Origin: Effrenium voratum
Lineage: Eukaryota > Sar > Dinophyceae > Suessiales > Symbiodiniaceae
Direction of reading: 5' to 3'
Length of the DNA: 64,000 nucleotides
Assembly (NCBI GenBank): GCA_963377175.1
Contig: CAUJNA010000848.1
Coordinates: forward strand, 26,001-90,000
A program made the translations under genes and the position numbers. This document shows, in pieces, positions 42,338 to 51,540 of this stretch. The notes below the pieces were generated by a model. That model saw nothing but the letters and a program-made list of their open reading frames with translations. It was not told the DNA's origin and did no database searches. Every line of letters starts with the position of its first letter. Within the stretch, counting starts at the first letter, position 1.

Positions 42338-42988
42338 ATGACACTGTTTAATTATAGTAAGTGTGAATGTTGTAATAATAAAAAGAATGATATTAATTTT
42401 ACATTGTATAACTTATTACCTGCTAATCTGTGTAATAAAATAAGTGAATATGATGTATATTGTAATCAATGCTGTATAACAAGAGACCTTGAAAAGTTGT
42501 TTGTTGAAGAACATAAGGATAAGGGATATACAAAGTTTCAATTACAATTGACATTCTTTATGAGATATCAAAAACGATGTCCTGTATGTTTTTACCATAA
42601 AATTGCTAGAAAGTCATTTGAAAAAGAAATTGATGAGTTCTTTAATAATAAAGATTTAATTAAGAGGTTTGGAGGGACAAGCGCAATTAAACCATATAAA
42701 GCATTTGTTAAAAAATTTCGAGGCATGTTTGATGCGATTGATTGGCATTTATTAAGTAAAGATAAAATAAACGAGGTCTTGAATGAATTTAGAATAACTA
42801 AATATCATGTATGGTCTTACTACAACACTAAATATCAAGTATGGCTACTAGTTAATTTGTTTTTCTGGGAATATATTTATTCAATAATAGGAAAAGACAA
42901 TATCAAATATATAGACATTGGCGATATTGATAAATATGTAGATTACATATTTGAAGACATTTTTCCTGACTATAAATGTAACCCATAA
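42338..42988 (+). CDS. Cys-rich zinc-binding protein, paralogue 1
   Basis: 216 residues. The N-terminus has KCECCNNKKND, then TLYNLLPANLCNKISEYDVYCNQCC and a third pair CPVC (about 86-89), suggesting two zinc sites around an F-box-like LPxxLxxKI helix. The rest is helical with a Trp/Tyr-rich region. The next gene has the same arrangement, so the pair arose by tandem duplication. Function not recognised; the shared promoter with the polymerase suggests an early role. Confidence 0.6.
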   Translation: MTLFNYSKCECCNNKKNDINFTLYNLLPANLCNKISEYDVYCNQCCITRDLEKLFVEEHKDKGYTKFQLQLTFFMRYQKRCPVCFYHKIARKSFEKEIDEFFNNKDLIKRFGGTSAIKPYKAFVKKFRGMFDAIDWHLLSKDKINEVLNEFRITKYHVWSYYNTKYQVWLLVNLFFWEYIYSIIGKDNIKYIDIGDIDKYVDYIFEDIFPDYKCNP

Positions 42989-43087
42989 TTATTAATTGAA
43001 ATATAATTATAACATGTAAAATATTATATGCTATAATTATACTATACTTATGGTTAGTTTCTTAATTTTATTAATGCCTTAAAATGA

Positions 43088-43094
43088 CTTAAAG
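43088..43094 (+). promoter_or_regulatory. CTTAAAG early-type promoter element
   Basis: gacttaaagaaatagtgcc, 36 nt upstream of the ATG at 43124. A half-copy ccttaaaatg lies just before it. Confidence 0.65.
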
Positions 43095-43123
43095 AAATAG
43101 TGCCTTAATATAATAAGAGGAAA

Positions 43124-43648
43124 ATGAACGGTGATAAAATCAATAATTATATCAATAAAAAATGCTATGATTGTTGTCACTTCAAAAAAGAAAATATGGA
43201 ATTGTATAAATTAAATTTACCTAATAAAATATTGAATAATATTATTAATTATTCAATGGATGAAGAAGATGAATGTAAAATTTGTCAGGAATGGAGAGAT
43301 AATCAAGTTTTAATCAAATGTCTGTTGAGAATAAAAGGGAGACATAATAGAAATGTAGAAGATGAGATTTTAATATTTCTAGCTGTAAATAAAATACCAC
43401 CTTACGATTATATTAAACAGTTTCTTAAAATCCCTAAGAAAAAATATGGTATGATTGATGATATATTAAGGATGTTGTGTTATAGTCAAGAGAAAGGAGA
43501 AGATGTTAAAGAAAATATCAAATTATTTATTGAAAGTAAAAATTTTAATGTTCAAAATACATTGAGAGATATTAATATTATTTTTAAAATGATGTATGAA
43601 AGAAGTGAGACAAATCAATTAAATTATTATCCTGTACTGAAATTATAA
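43124..43648 (+). CDS. Cys-rich zinc-binding protein, paralogue 2
   Basis: 174 residues. It opens with KKCYDCCHFKKENMELYKLN, then LPNKILNNIINYSM and ECKIC, the same CxxC / LPxxI / CxxC layout as the preceding gene but shorter. The remainder is helical. Not recognised as a known family. Last gene of the element before its right end. Confidence 0.6.
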   Translation: MNGDKINNYINKKCYDCCHFKKENMELYKLNLPNKILNNIINYSMDEEDECKICQEWRDNQVLIKCLLRIKGRHNRNVEDEILIFLAVNKIPPYDYIKQFLKIPKKKYGMIDDILRMLCYSQEKGEDVKENIKLFIESKNFNVQNTLRDINIIFKMMYERSETNQLNYYPVLKL

Positions 43649-43663
43649 TCATACTATGATTAT
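43645..43663. terminator. Short palindrome after the last element gene
   Basis: ATAATCATA-c-TATGATTAT overlaps the stop of the 43124 gene. The 9-bp arms allow about a 7-bp stem in practice. Confidence 0.5.
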
Positions 43664-43734
43664 CACATGTAAACTATTATATGTTATAATTGTAATATAT
43701 TTATCGTTTGTAAAGATTGAATTATTATAATTTG

Positions 43735-44042
43735 CTTATCTCTTTCAAAGTGCGTTGTTTAGACTTGGCATGCTTCTTCAATTTTTTCGTGCTTTGGCTG
43801 TTTGTTTTTGTTTTGTTTGATACTCTTGTGATATTTTTTGTTGGTATGTTGCTTTGATTTTTGTTGATGTGTGTTTTTGAGTTTGGGTTCTTTGATGATT
43901 TAGAGTGTTGCTGTTTTGTTGGTATGCTTGTTTGAATTATTTAATGTTGTATGCTGTGATTAAATATTTTTGTTGTTGGTTGTGATTATTTATTTTGTTT
44001 GCTTGTTGTTCTGGATTTTGTTTTCTGTTTGTTGTGTTGCTG
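43735..44042 (+). other. T/G-rich strand-asymmetric right end of the element
   Basis: About 300 bases with very few C or A in runs (tttgtttttgttttgtttga, gttgttggttgtgatt). No genes. Its composition differs from the balanced A/T of the coding part. It may be the terminal repeat of the element; the inverted partner expected at the left end is absent, which fits left truncation. Confidence 0.5.
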
Positions 44043-44043
44043 T

Positions 44044-44101
44044 TGGAGAAAAAATAGTAGAAAGAATAATTCTTTGAATTCTCCTTTTACTATTTTTTCC
44101 C
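44044..44101. repeat. Inverted repeat at the right composition boundary
   Basis: ggagaaaaaatagta (44044-44058) and tactattttttcc (44088-44100) form an imperfect inverted pair with a 29-nt spacer. The second arm in reverse reads AAAAAATAGTAA, which also stands at the left boundary (26460-26471). Confidence 0.6.
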
Positions 44102-44109
44102 CCTCCCCT

Positions 44110-47100
44110 CGGCACTTGCCCTCTCTCCTTTTTCTCCGCGCCAGACCGTCTTCGACAATGGTGGCATTAGCTAGATTCGCTCGGTTCCGAGCTGCGTGCT
44201 TGCACGCCCTAACCCACGTTCTGGCCTTGCCCGTCTGGCCCGCAGCAAGGCTCAGCCTCGTCGGGGGCGGCACTTCGGAGGGGCCAACTTCCGGCGCGGC
44301 ACTCATCCCTGCGGGGGCGCCCGCGCCCACACCCGCCCTGGCAGGGTGGGAAGGCACAGCGCTCGCACCAAGAGTCTGCGTGTGCCGTCTTGAGCAAGTC
44401 TCCGCCGCATTGGCTGCACGTGTTTGCGGCACACTGGTTGCACGTCCAGTTGGGACAGGCTCTGGCGTGGACGGGCTTGTTGACACCCGCCCTGACACGG
44501 CGGGAAGCGCAGTTGTTGCACGTCTGCGTTGGCCGTCTTAACAGGGCTTGACCGTGCTTGCTGCACTTGTTGGCGGCACACCTGTGGCAGATTCAAGTGG
44601 GGCGATTTTTGGCACGGTATGCACTGTCCGCACCCGCCCTGGCACGGCGGGAAGGCGCAGTTGTCACACCAGGTGGCACGCTTTGGCCGGCGGCTGTGCC
44701 AGCGGCTTGGTATTGCGCGCGGCGCAGTTTCTGCACATCCCTTCGTTGGTTTCTGAGTCGAGCCCGGTCACGTGGCTTCGAGACTTCCAATGACCACACT
44801 GCTTGCGCTTGGCTGCCTTCGTGGTTCTGACTGGCGCGGCTGCTTCACACTGCTTGCAGCGGGCACGGCGCAGCTCCTTCGTGCGTTTCTTTCTTAGAAT
44901 GTCCTCTAAGTTGAAGTCTGCCAATGTGCGCTTCTGCCCTCCTCTGGCCGCATTGCACTTGGAGCACGCGAGAGGCTTGGTGCTGCATATCTTGCACAAA
45001 CCTGTCACTGGCACTACCTGGCACCACGTGCACGAAGTATCGCCGCAGCGGGGCTGGCTGGCCGGGCACTTTGCGCGACACGCGCGGCACACTCTGCCAT
45101 GCCCTGCGCCACAACGCTGAAGCGGGCGGCGTCTTCGCTCGCCAAGAAAGCGGTCAGGGGCTTGAGTGACTCCTGACCTGCACGTGCTACGCTGCAGAGG
45201 CGACACCGGCTGCGTTGCTTGGCTTCTTGCTGGAACCTCGCCTTGGCTTCTTCCAAGGTAATGGTCTGGCGGTGCGTCTCGAGCAACGTTCGCGGGCCTA
45301 TGAGATCGCCTTGGCCTAAGAGGCTCGGCTTAAATGGCCGGCTCACGCACAGTCTCGCGAGGGCGTGCTGTCCCCAGGAGACATGTCGGCATGCTTTGCA
45401 GGACGACTTCGGGCCCGGTAGTCGCCTGCACTGCCGCAGCATCCGCGTCCTGCAAGCACCAGTTCAACAGCTTGTGGCACGACTGTTTTTGAACAGCCGC
45501 CAGTTGCCTGGTCGTGGCGCTGCAGCCACAGTTTTCTTGGCAAGCTTGCAGCTCCCCGATCGCAGCTTCCGGCTCGAGCTGAAACAGAGGCGTATCCTGC
45601 GCCACAACTCAAAGGAGCACGTGTTGCTGCTCGTGGGCCACACATCGGGCTTGCAGCAGCGCAGCTACATACTTGGCTGCGTTGAAGCCGTGCGCTATAG
45701 GTCCTTCCAGAAACTTAGCTGGCTGTGGGTCCGGCGTCTCACGTGCGGAGCCAGCGACGAAGCGCCGGCGCGCTCGCTCGGCGGCGCACACGTCGCACTC
45801 CTCCCTCACGCGGACGTCCGTGCGGGGACTGCCGGATTGGATCTCCCGCTGCCACGCTACGGCCAATGCGTTGCACCAGCCCTGCTGGCAGTCGCGCTGG
45901 CCGCTGTTCGGGCACCAACTGCCTGCGCGCAGCGTGGGAAAGCCATGCAGGAAGCACCACATCTCTTGGGACAGTTGTCCATACCGGGCTTGCAGGAGCA
46001 CGTGGCTCAACCACGGGCCACGCAGCGATGCTCTTTTGTCAGCTCGAACAAGCGATGCGCGCCGTCCTCGCCGTGCGTCCAAAACAAGCGGCGCAGGTTG
46101 GCGACTTGGACGCTGACCCCTTTGCTGAAGGGGTTTTGGAACAGCGAGGTGGCACGCACCGCGGGGAACTGCCAGAAGTCCCCTGCGCAATGCAAGTTCA
46201 CGCCGCTGAACGGCTCGTGCGTGGCGTCTTTGCACTTCCACGAGCGCTTCTTGCGGGTCGCCGCTTTTGCAAGACGGCCAAGACCTCTAGCGCGACGGTG
46301 CTGCATTCGTCAACTATCAGCCACCGGAGTCGTTGGTACTTGACGAATTTGTCGGGGCCAAACTGCGTTTGTCGGCTCTGCTTGGGAGCCTTGACTTGCA
46401 GCTCGGCAAACGAGTGCAGCGTGTTTCCGTCGATCAGCGCGGCCTGGGTGTTTTGTGAGGCCAAGCACACGAACTCTTGCCCCTGCGTCCACCTGCATAT
46501 CTCCTCGAAAAAGCCGCGCAGCCACTTGAGGGTCTGGCTCTTGCCCGCCCCGGGCACACCGTGCAAGAAGGCACGCAGCGGCTCGCTACGAAAGGGCTTG
46601 TCCTCTGCCTCCTCGCGCGCTTCCCGCAGGCACGCAGCCATTGCGCAGCTGCCTGCGAACTCAGCTTGCCGTACACGCACCGCCTCCGTCTGAGGGCGCG
46701 CTTCGCTCGGGCACTCCTGTGGCGCATCTCCTGCAGGGCTTCTTTGGGATCTGGGGCCCCTGCGCGCCGCGCAAGGTCCGCCACTTGCTCCGCATCGGAA
46801 TTGGTGCGCCATTGCTGGACTATGTTGCGCACTGCAGGGGCCGTGCGGTTGGAGTACTGGAAGCCGCCGCCCTCACTGAGTCGGCGAACCGTGGCCACAT
46901 CCACCCAAGTCGTGCAACGCTTCTCCTTTTTGTCCTGTTCTAAGTCTTCCTCATCGGGCGTGCGCTCGGCCGTGGCCAAGAAGTTGCGGATTGTCCTGGC
47001 AAACACCACGTGCTGCGTCGCATAGTCTCGCCAAGCTGCGCTGTGGCTTCTGTCTTCAAGCCCTATCTTTTCTATCATCCTTCGTCTGACACATTTGCTT

Positions 47101-47540
47101 TCAAGGAGGAGATGGGCAGGTCCAGCGCCGCAATGTGCGGCACGTGCAGGCTCGCGTCTGCCACATCCAGGGTCTAGGGTCGCAGATACACGTTCCGGAA
47201 CCATGCATGTGTTCTGCGAACATGTCACTGTTTGGAAAGGCACCACAGGTCACGGCCGTTGCAGGTAGTGCGCTGCGGCCGCTTGGGCTTGGCTCTTGCA
47301 CGGCAGGCGCAGGACACTCGCTGCGAGACGGGGTCGCGCCAGCGATAGTCCCGTCCGAACTTGCAGCCGTCTGCGGGCGAGCGCGGCCTAGCACCTTCTC
47401 CAGTCCTGGCCGCGCACCTTGCCACCGCGTAGAAGAGGCACCAGCCATTTTCAGGAACTGCCACAACTCTGTGCCCAGCCCCACCCGCCACGCGCTGCTC
47501 CGGCGTCGCCGCGCCAGGGAAATCACTTTCCAGCGCGCCA
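44110..47540 (-). pseudogene. Decayed Helitron-like OTU-helicase gene lacking a Rep domain
   Basis: The coding pieces run leftward in at least three frames. The OTU-like start VVAVPENGWCLFYAVARC is at 47430-47491. Helicase Walker A LHGVPGAGKSQTL is near 46560 and Walker B WLIVDECSTV near 46310. In another frame lie GDFWQFPAV near 46180 and FELTKEHRC near 46030. Then come WCFLHGFPT and REECDVCAAERARRR (45.6-46.0 kb), matching the same blocks in the large Helitron protein at 0.1-9.8 kb. CxxC-rich modules (CRNCAARNTKP, CSKCNAARGG, CRACRAKCPA) occupy 44.2-45.4 kb. No HUH motif was found between the OTU and helicase parts, so Rep was deleted or this is a related OTU-helicase gene. Multiple frameshifts and stops. 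Confidence 0.75.
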
Positions 47541-47689
47541 TGTAGAAGCGCTCCGCGGGCAACTTTCCCCTTCTTCCGGCGCTAGACCGTGTGTGATGCT
47601 TGACTCTGCGCATTGTTAGTGAAGTTGACCTTGCTTCCTGCTGTTACTGTTTTGTTTGTCCCTTGTAACATCGCCTGCAAGGCTATGCG

Positions 47690-48040
47690 ACACAAAAAAG
47701 TTCCATCGCAGCTAGTGCGACGAATGTTCTCGCTGGCTGTTGTGCGACGCATGTTGCTGCTAGTCCGACGTGGCTGTTGTGTGAAACATGTTGCTGGTTG
47801 CGGGACTATCGTTTTCAGAAGCTGCTGTGTGACACATGTTGTTGCCAATGCGACGAATGTTTTTGAAAGCTGCTGCGCAAGACATGTTGCTGCTTCTGCG
47901 ACGAACGTCATCACGAGCTGCCGCGTGAAACATGTTGCTGCAAGCACGATGAACATCACTGGTGGCTGCTGTGTGAAACATGTTGCTGGTTGTGCAACGA
48001 ACATTTTCAGGCGCTGTGCGAAACCTGACGTTGCTTGCGC
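47690..48040. repeat. 51-bp minisatellite
   Basis: About seven imperfect copies with cores gctgctgtgtgaaacatgtt and gttgcgacgaatgtt, period about 51 bp. On the minus strand it translates to a 17-residue repeat (SNMFHTAA), probably without meaning. Confidence 0.85.
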
Positions 48041-48084
48041 CACGAGGACAACGCTGCCTGGGCAAGGCACGGCCGTGCTGTGCA

Positions 48085-48450
48085 GCAATCTAGCCTCCCT
48101 TAGCTTCCCTTGGCTTCCCTTAGCTTCACTCGGCTTCCCTCTGTTTCCTTTGCAGCCGACTCTGCCTCGGATACGCAGGCGCTCCCTGAGCTACGCTCTG
48201 CGCGCCAGACAAAAACTGGCAAAACGCATGGCCACGCTGTGCAGCACAAGGTCAACAGCTTTGGGTTGTTCAATCTGCTCCTGTTGTCTGGCGTCCCTTG
48301 ACATCACTTGGCTTCCCTTCAAACTGCCAAACTGCGCTTGCAAAATGCCTGGCGACGCTGTGAGCGCCAGGTCGACAGGTGTGGGTTGTTCAATCTGCTC
48401 GTGTTGTCTGGCTTCCCTTGGCTTCCCTTGGCTTCGCTCGGCTTCCCTCT
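48085..48450. repeat. CTTCCCTTGG runs and a roughly 122-bp tandem pair
   Basis: Runs of cttcccttggcttccctta flank two copies of a unit containing gggttgttcaatctgctc (48262 and 48386). Simple-repeat expansion. Confidence 0.8.
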
Positions 48451-48459
48451 GGTTCAATC

Positions 48460-50480
48460 GATTACGGGGTTGGGGTGGGCAACGTGCATCATATCATAGC
48501 ACAGGATACGTTTCTCATACAAAAAGCATGACATGACATGGTATAACTTTAAAGAGGCGTAGCCGGCTAGAGGCCGCAGGCCCAGAAAATTATTGTAGCA
48601 TTTGCGAGGCCTTGGCTCTTGCTCTGCGAAGCCAGCTTGAAACAGATTCTCCTGCACGCTACTTGTACACAATCAGAGAGGTATAGTGTTTCTGCAAAAA
48701 GGGCCTCCTCTTTGCCGCCCTTACACGAGGGCTGAGAGAGGGAGGGAGGCGCAGAACGGTGTTCCAGAAATACTGCATTGTTGAAAACGAGCAGAGAGGT
48801 GATCACTTGCAAGTAAATCCAAGCTGTCAAGCAAAATGCTCGTGTTTTGCCATCTTGAGCTAAGACACTCATCTCCAAAAGCTCGACAAGCCGCGCCAAA
48901 CAATCCATCCGGCTACTATTTTGAGAAACGCTAAGGAAAAGGGAATGATTCTTGAACCTTGAACGTAGCTTGAAGCCACACCAAACCTCACTATGATCCT
49001 ACGTGACAATTTTCCAGCTTGAGACCTTCAGGCAAGATGAAGCTGATCTGCGCTGCGGGTGCTTGTTGTCCAAGCTTCTGAGTCGTGTGCTTGTGCAGCA
49101 GTGTAGGAGAGCAATCAACAACAACCACCTAGACAAGGAACCAATACATTGGCGTGTCTTTTTGAGGGTACCCCTTTGATTGTGGTTTGAAAGGACACCA
49201 AATGGAAACTTGTGGGCCCCCTGAAACAAGACCAAATAAAGATTGAAGAGGCTCCCGAGCTGCCAAGCAAGAAACCTACTCTGCCGAGGTAAGCTCTCAA
49301 AAACCAGATTGGACAACGTCAACAGTTGGCGAGGGAAAGCACTTCAAAGCTCTGCAAACTTGAAGTTGGTACTTCGTCTACTGGAGAAGGACAAGGCAGC
49401 TAATCTGACTAGTTGATTGCTTCGACATCCTGGAGCTTCCCCTGCACTTGATCGTCTTGACTTGAATAACACGACTGCTCCTCCAAAGACCTTGGCGCGA
49501 TCAAGGTGCAGGCGTCTACGACTCCGGCTCTGCCACGAATTTCAAAGGCCTGCAAAATTCGATCAATGGGGGGGGTCCGCGCCACGGGCAAAAAGCAGAA
49601 CCGTTCTGTGCTTCTCGCGCTCTGTGACTCTATGGTGCACTGTATCTTGAACATGGTGTCTACAACATTGTGACATGTACAATATGTGGAAGGCATGAGA
49701 AACCAGTCACATCTGTTTAAATGTCAAGTTCCAAAATGAGACTGCTTGAGCTGCTCAGGCCGCACTCCCTTTGGCTGGCAAGAACAGAGTACATAATCAA
49801 CTGGCAAACACACAAATGCATGCCAGCAGGGTTGCTCTAGCGTCAAGGTGCTGAATTCTGCACATTGAGCTGCGTAGGACAGATGATGCAACGTACTGAA
49901 ACAATGACATGACACTTCCAACCTTGGTTGAAATTATGGCAATCATTGCCAATTGCAGAAAAGTAGCATCATTTTATGATGCTGCGTGACCAGGTGTGCG
50001 ACCAAGCTTCACTTGACGCATGTCATGAAAGATGTGCAAGACTGGCTTTGCGCAGTCTCACAAGCCTTCATCTGTTACTTCACTTTGGGTCGCTTCTGTA
50101 AGTCTGTCGACTGAGGCACCCTTGTGCAAGTGTGGCTCCAACGCTGCCGCCTGCCATCTGATGACAGAAAGTTTCAAAAAAGATTAAAAAGCAGCCGCCA
50201 AAACTGAAGTGGAATCAGAGTGGGCAAACAAGGTAATGTTTGCGCTGGCGGCGAAACATTCACAAACTACTATAGGTTTGGCCCCGAGCGAACCAAGTCT
50301 GAGGAATACGGCTGGACACCAAGCTAAGAGAAAAACGGGACACCTGCGAAACAAATTTAGAGGAATGATATATCTACATAAATCCGCCGACCTCTGCCTC
50401 CCATCCCAGCCTCCTGCAGAAGGGGAAAGTGGATGACGGAAAGCGCTTCTTGAAGCGCTGGGAGTTAGTGTACGAAGTTG
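48460..50480. other. No gene recognised
   Basis: Short frames only on both strands, none with motif or consistent splice sites. Scattered catgacatgacat motifs occur (48526 and, beyond this stretch, 54640). Confidence 0.35.
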
Positions 50481-50481
50481 T

Positions 50482-50507
50482 GGGGGGGGGGTGGGGGTGG
50501 GGGGGGT
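50482..50507 (+). repeat. G-run tract
   Basis: Consecutive runs of 10, 5 and 8 G interrupted by single T, capable of a G-quadruplex on the plus strand. Confidence 0.9.
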
Positions 50508-50545
50508 AACCTCGTTTCGGGGGATTTGCAGGTCTGGTCAGCCGA

Positions 50546-50911
50546 AAAATACTCCCAAAAAATGGGAGTATTTTTTGGAGCACTTTCTGCCACCGCAAGG
50601 CTGGTGTTTGGTGTTTTTCCCTGTGTTTTTCGCGCTTTTTCGTCGACGCTGCCTATCATGTCTGACCTTTTCGTCTGTGGCTCTCGCGGGCCAAAAAGCG
50701 TGCCAGTTTTACATCATTTTACTCTGCCTCCGGCCTCGCCGGACTTGGGCGCACAAGGGGTGCCGGGGATGCAGAAGATGCCGGGGATGCAGGGGATGTC
50801 GCTTGTTTTGGAAGTTTTGTGGTGGTCGGCGATGCTGGGGATGTCGCAGGAAAAATGCTCCCATTTTTTGGGAGTATTTTTTGGAGCACTTTCTGCCACC
50901 GCAAGGCTGGT
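50546..50911 (+). repeat. Two copies of a hairpin-plus-tail element
   Basis: Copies at 50546-50606 and 50851-50911 share ggagcactttctgccaccgc and the hairpin atactccc/gggagtat. The second copy has gctccc/gggagt and an altered loop (attttttt for aaaaaat) yet still pairs. Sequence between copies is unrelated. Confidence 0.8.
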
Positions 50912-51034
50912 TTGCAGGTCCCAGGGAGACGACACGGGGTGTGTAAGTACGGGCGCTGGTTTGGGTTGTTGCTTGTATGTGATTCAGTGCCGGAGGGTTG
51001 TGCAGTTGTTGGTTTGCTCTGACTTGGGTCAAGC

Positions 51035-51170
51035 TGGCAAGGGACAGCAAGGGACAGCAAGGGACAGCAAGGCAAAGCAAGGCAAAACAAGGCAAAGCAA
51101 GGGCAAAGGAAGCGAAAGTAGGGGAAAGCAAGCCAGGCAAGGGAAAGCAAGGCAAAGCAAGGGACGTAGG
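51035..51170 (+). repeat. (GGGACAGCAA)/(GGCAAAGCAA) tandem repeat
   Basis: Ten-base period repeats next to the end of the Copia fragment. No coding function supported. Confidence 0.9.
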
Positions 51171-51189
51171 TAGAAAAGTCCTGAGTGTC

Positions 51190-51540
51190 TTATGAGGTGT
51201 GCTTGTTGTTGTCCATGTGTGATGGTGCAGTGTCGTGGAGTGAAGTCAAGTGCATATCCTCTATCAAGTAGTCTGATGCACTGAGGATTGGATACTTCAC
51301 ATCACAAACGTAGTAGGGTATCATGATCCTGAAGTTGTCCTGCTTGTAGGGAACATACTTGATGCCGTAGACAGGAATCTTCCTGTTGGTAACCGTGTAG
51401 AGTTGTGGAACTGATTCTCCACAAGGTCGTAGCGGCAGGTCTGGCGCGTAGTCCTTCGAACAAACATGTGTAGATGCTCCTGAGTCGATCAACAGGTGGT
51501 GGTGTGACTTGAAGTTGGTAGTGTGTGATAGTGTCCTCAA
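51190..51540 (-). pseudogene. Copia-type aspartic protease fragment
   Basis: The frame reads HHHLLIDSGASTHVCSKDY, the D-S-G-A-S active site followed by H-V-C typical of Copia protease, then beta strands to DVKYPILSASDYL. It ends at 51190 with no integrase or reverse transcriptase beyond. It lies in the -1 frame relative to the gag stop at 51537, with an overlap of about 36 nt. Mutation seems likelier than programmed shifting because pol is missing. Confidence 0.75.

Larger units (their letters stand above)
42338..43730 (+). repeat. Diverged tandem gene duplication (about 0.79 kb unit)
   Basis: Both units have the same order: CTTAAAG promoter, taagaggaaa leader, CxxC-LPxxI-CxxC protein, and a matching 3' segment (acatgtaaaatattatatg at about 43013 and acatgtaaactattatatg at about 43665). 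Proteins have diverged strongly; flanks less so. Confidence 0.75.
26455..44101. mobile_element. Integrated Polinton / Polinton-like virus element
   Basis: The composition switches abruptly from GC-rich to roughly three-quarters A+T near 26455 and back near 44101. Between these points lie a major capsid protein, a penton-like protein, a fibre, a lipase, a DD-E integrase and a protein-primed DNA polymerase, the hallmark set of Polintons and relatives. Missing are a packaging ATPase and a maturation protease. The leftmost frame has no start, so the left end is probably lost. Long terminal inverted repeats were not found; only the 12-mer AAAAAATAGTAA occurs at the left edge and inverted at the right edge. 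No target-site duplication was evident. An assembly chimera with a free viral genome is the main alternative. Confidence 0.9.

Noticed and set aside
42320..43124. Shine-Dalgarno-like aagagg upstream of 42338 and 43124
   Set aside because: It is part of a duplicated leader in a eukaryotic viral element; no other gene there has one, so a bacterial ribosome site is unlikely.
26455..44101. Bacterial or organellar origin of the AT-rich island
   Set aside because: Gene content is Polinton/PLV type, without bacterial, mitochondrial or plastid genes or tRNAs.
26455..44101. Packaging ATPase and maturation protease
   Set aside because: Searched for Walker motifs with an FtsK/A32-like context and for adenovirus-type protease motifs in all frames of the island; none seen.
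43986..44498. 170-codon minus ORF crossing the element's right boundary
   Set aside because: It joins host Cys-rich relic sequence to the element's T/G-rich tail; a chance fusion frame.
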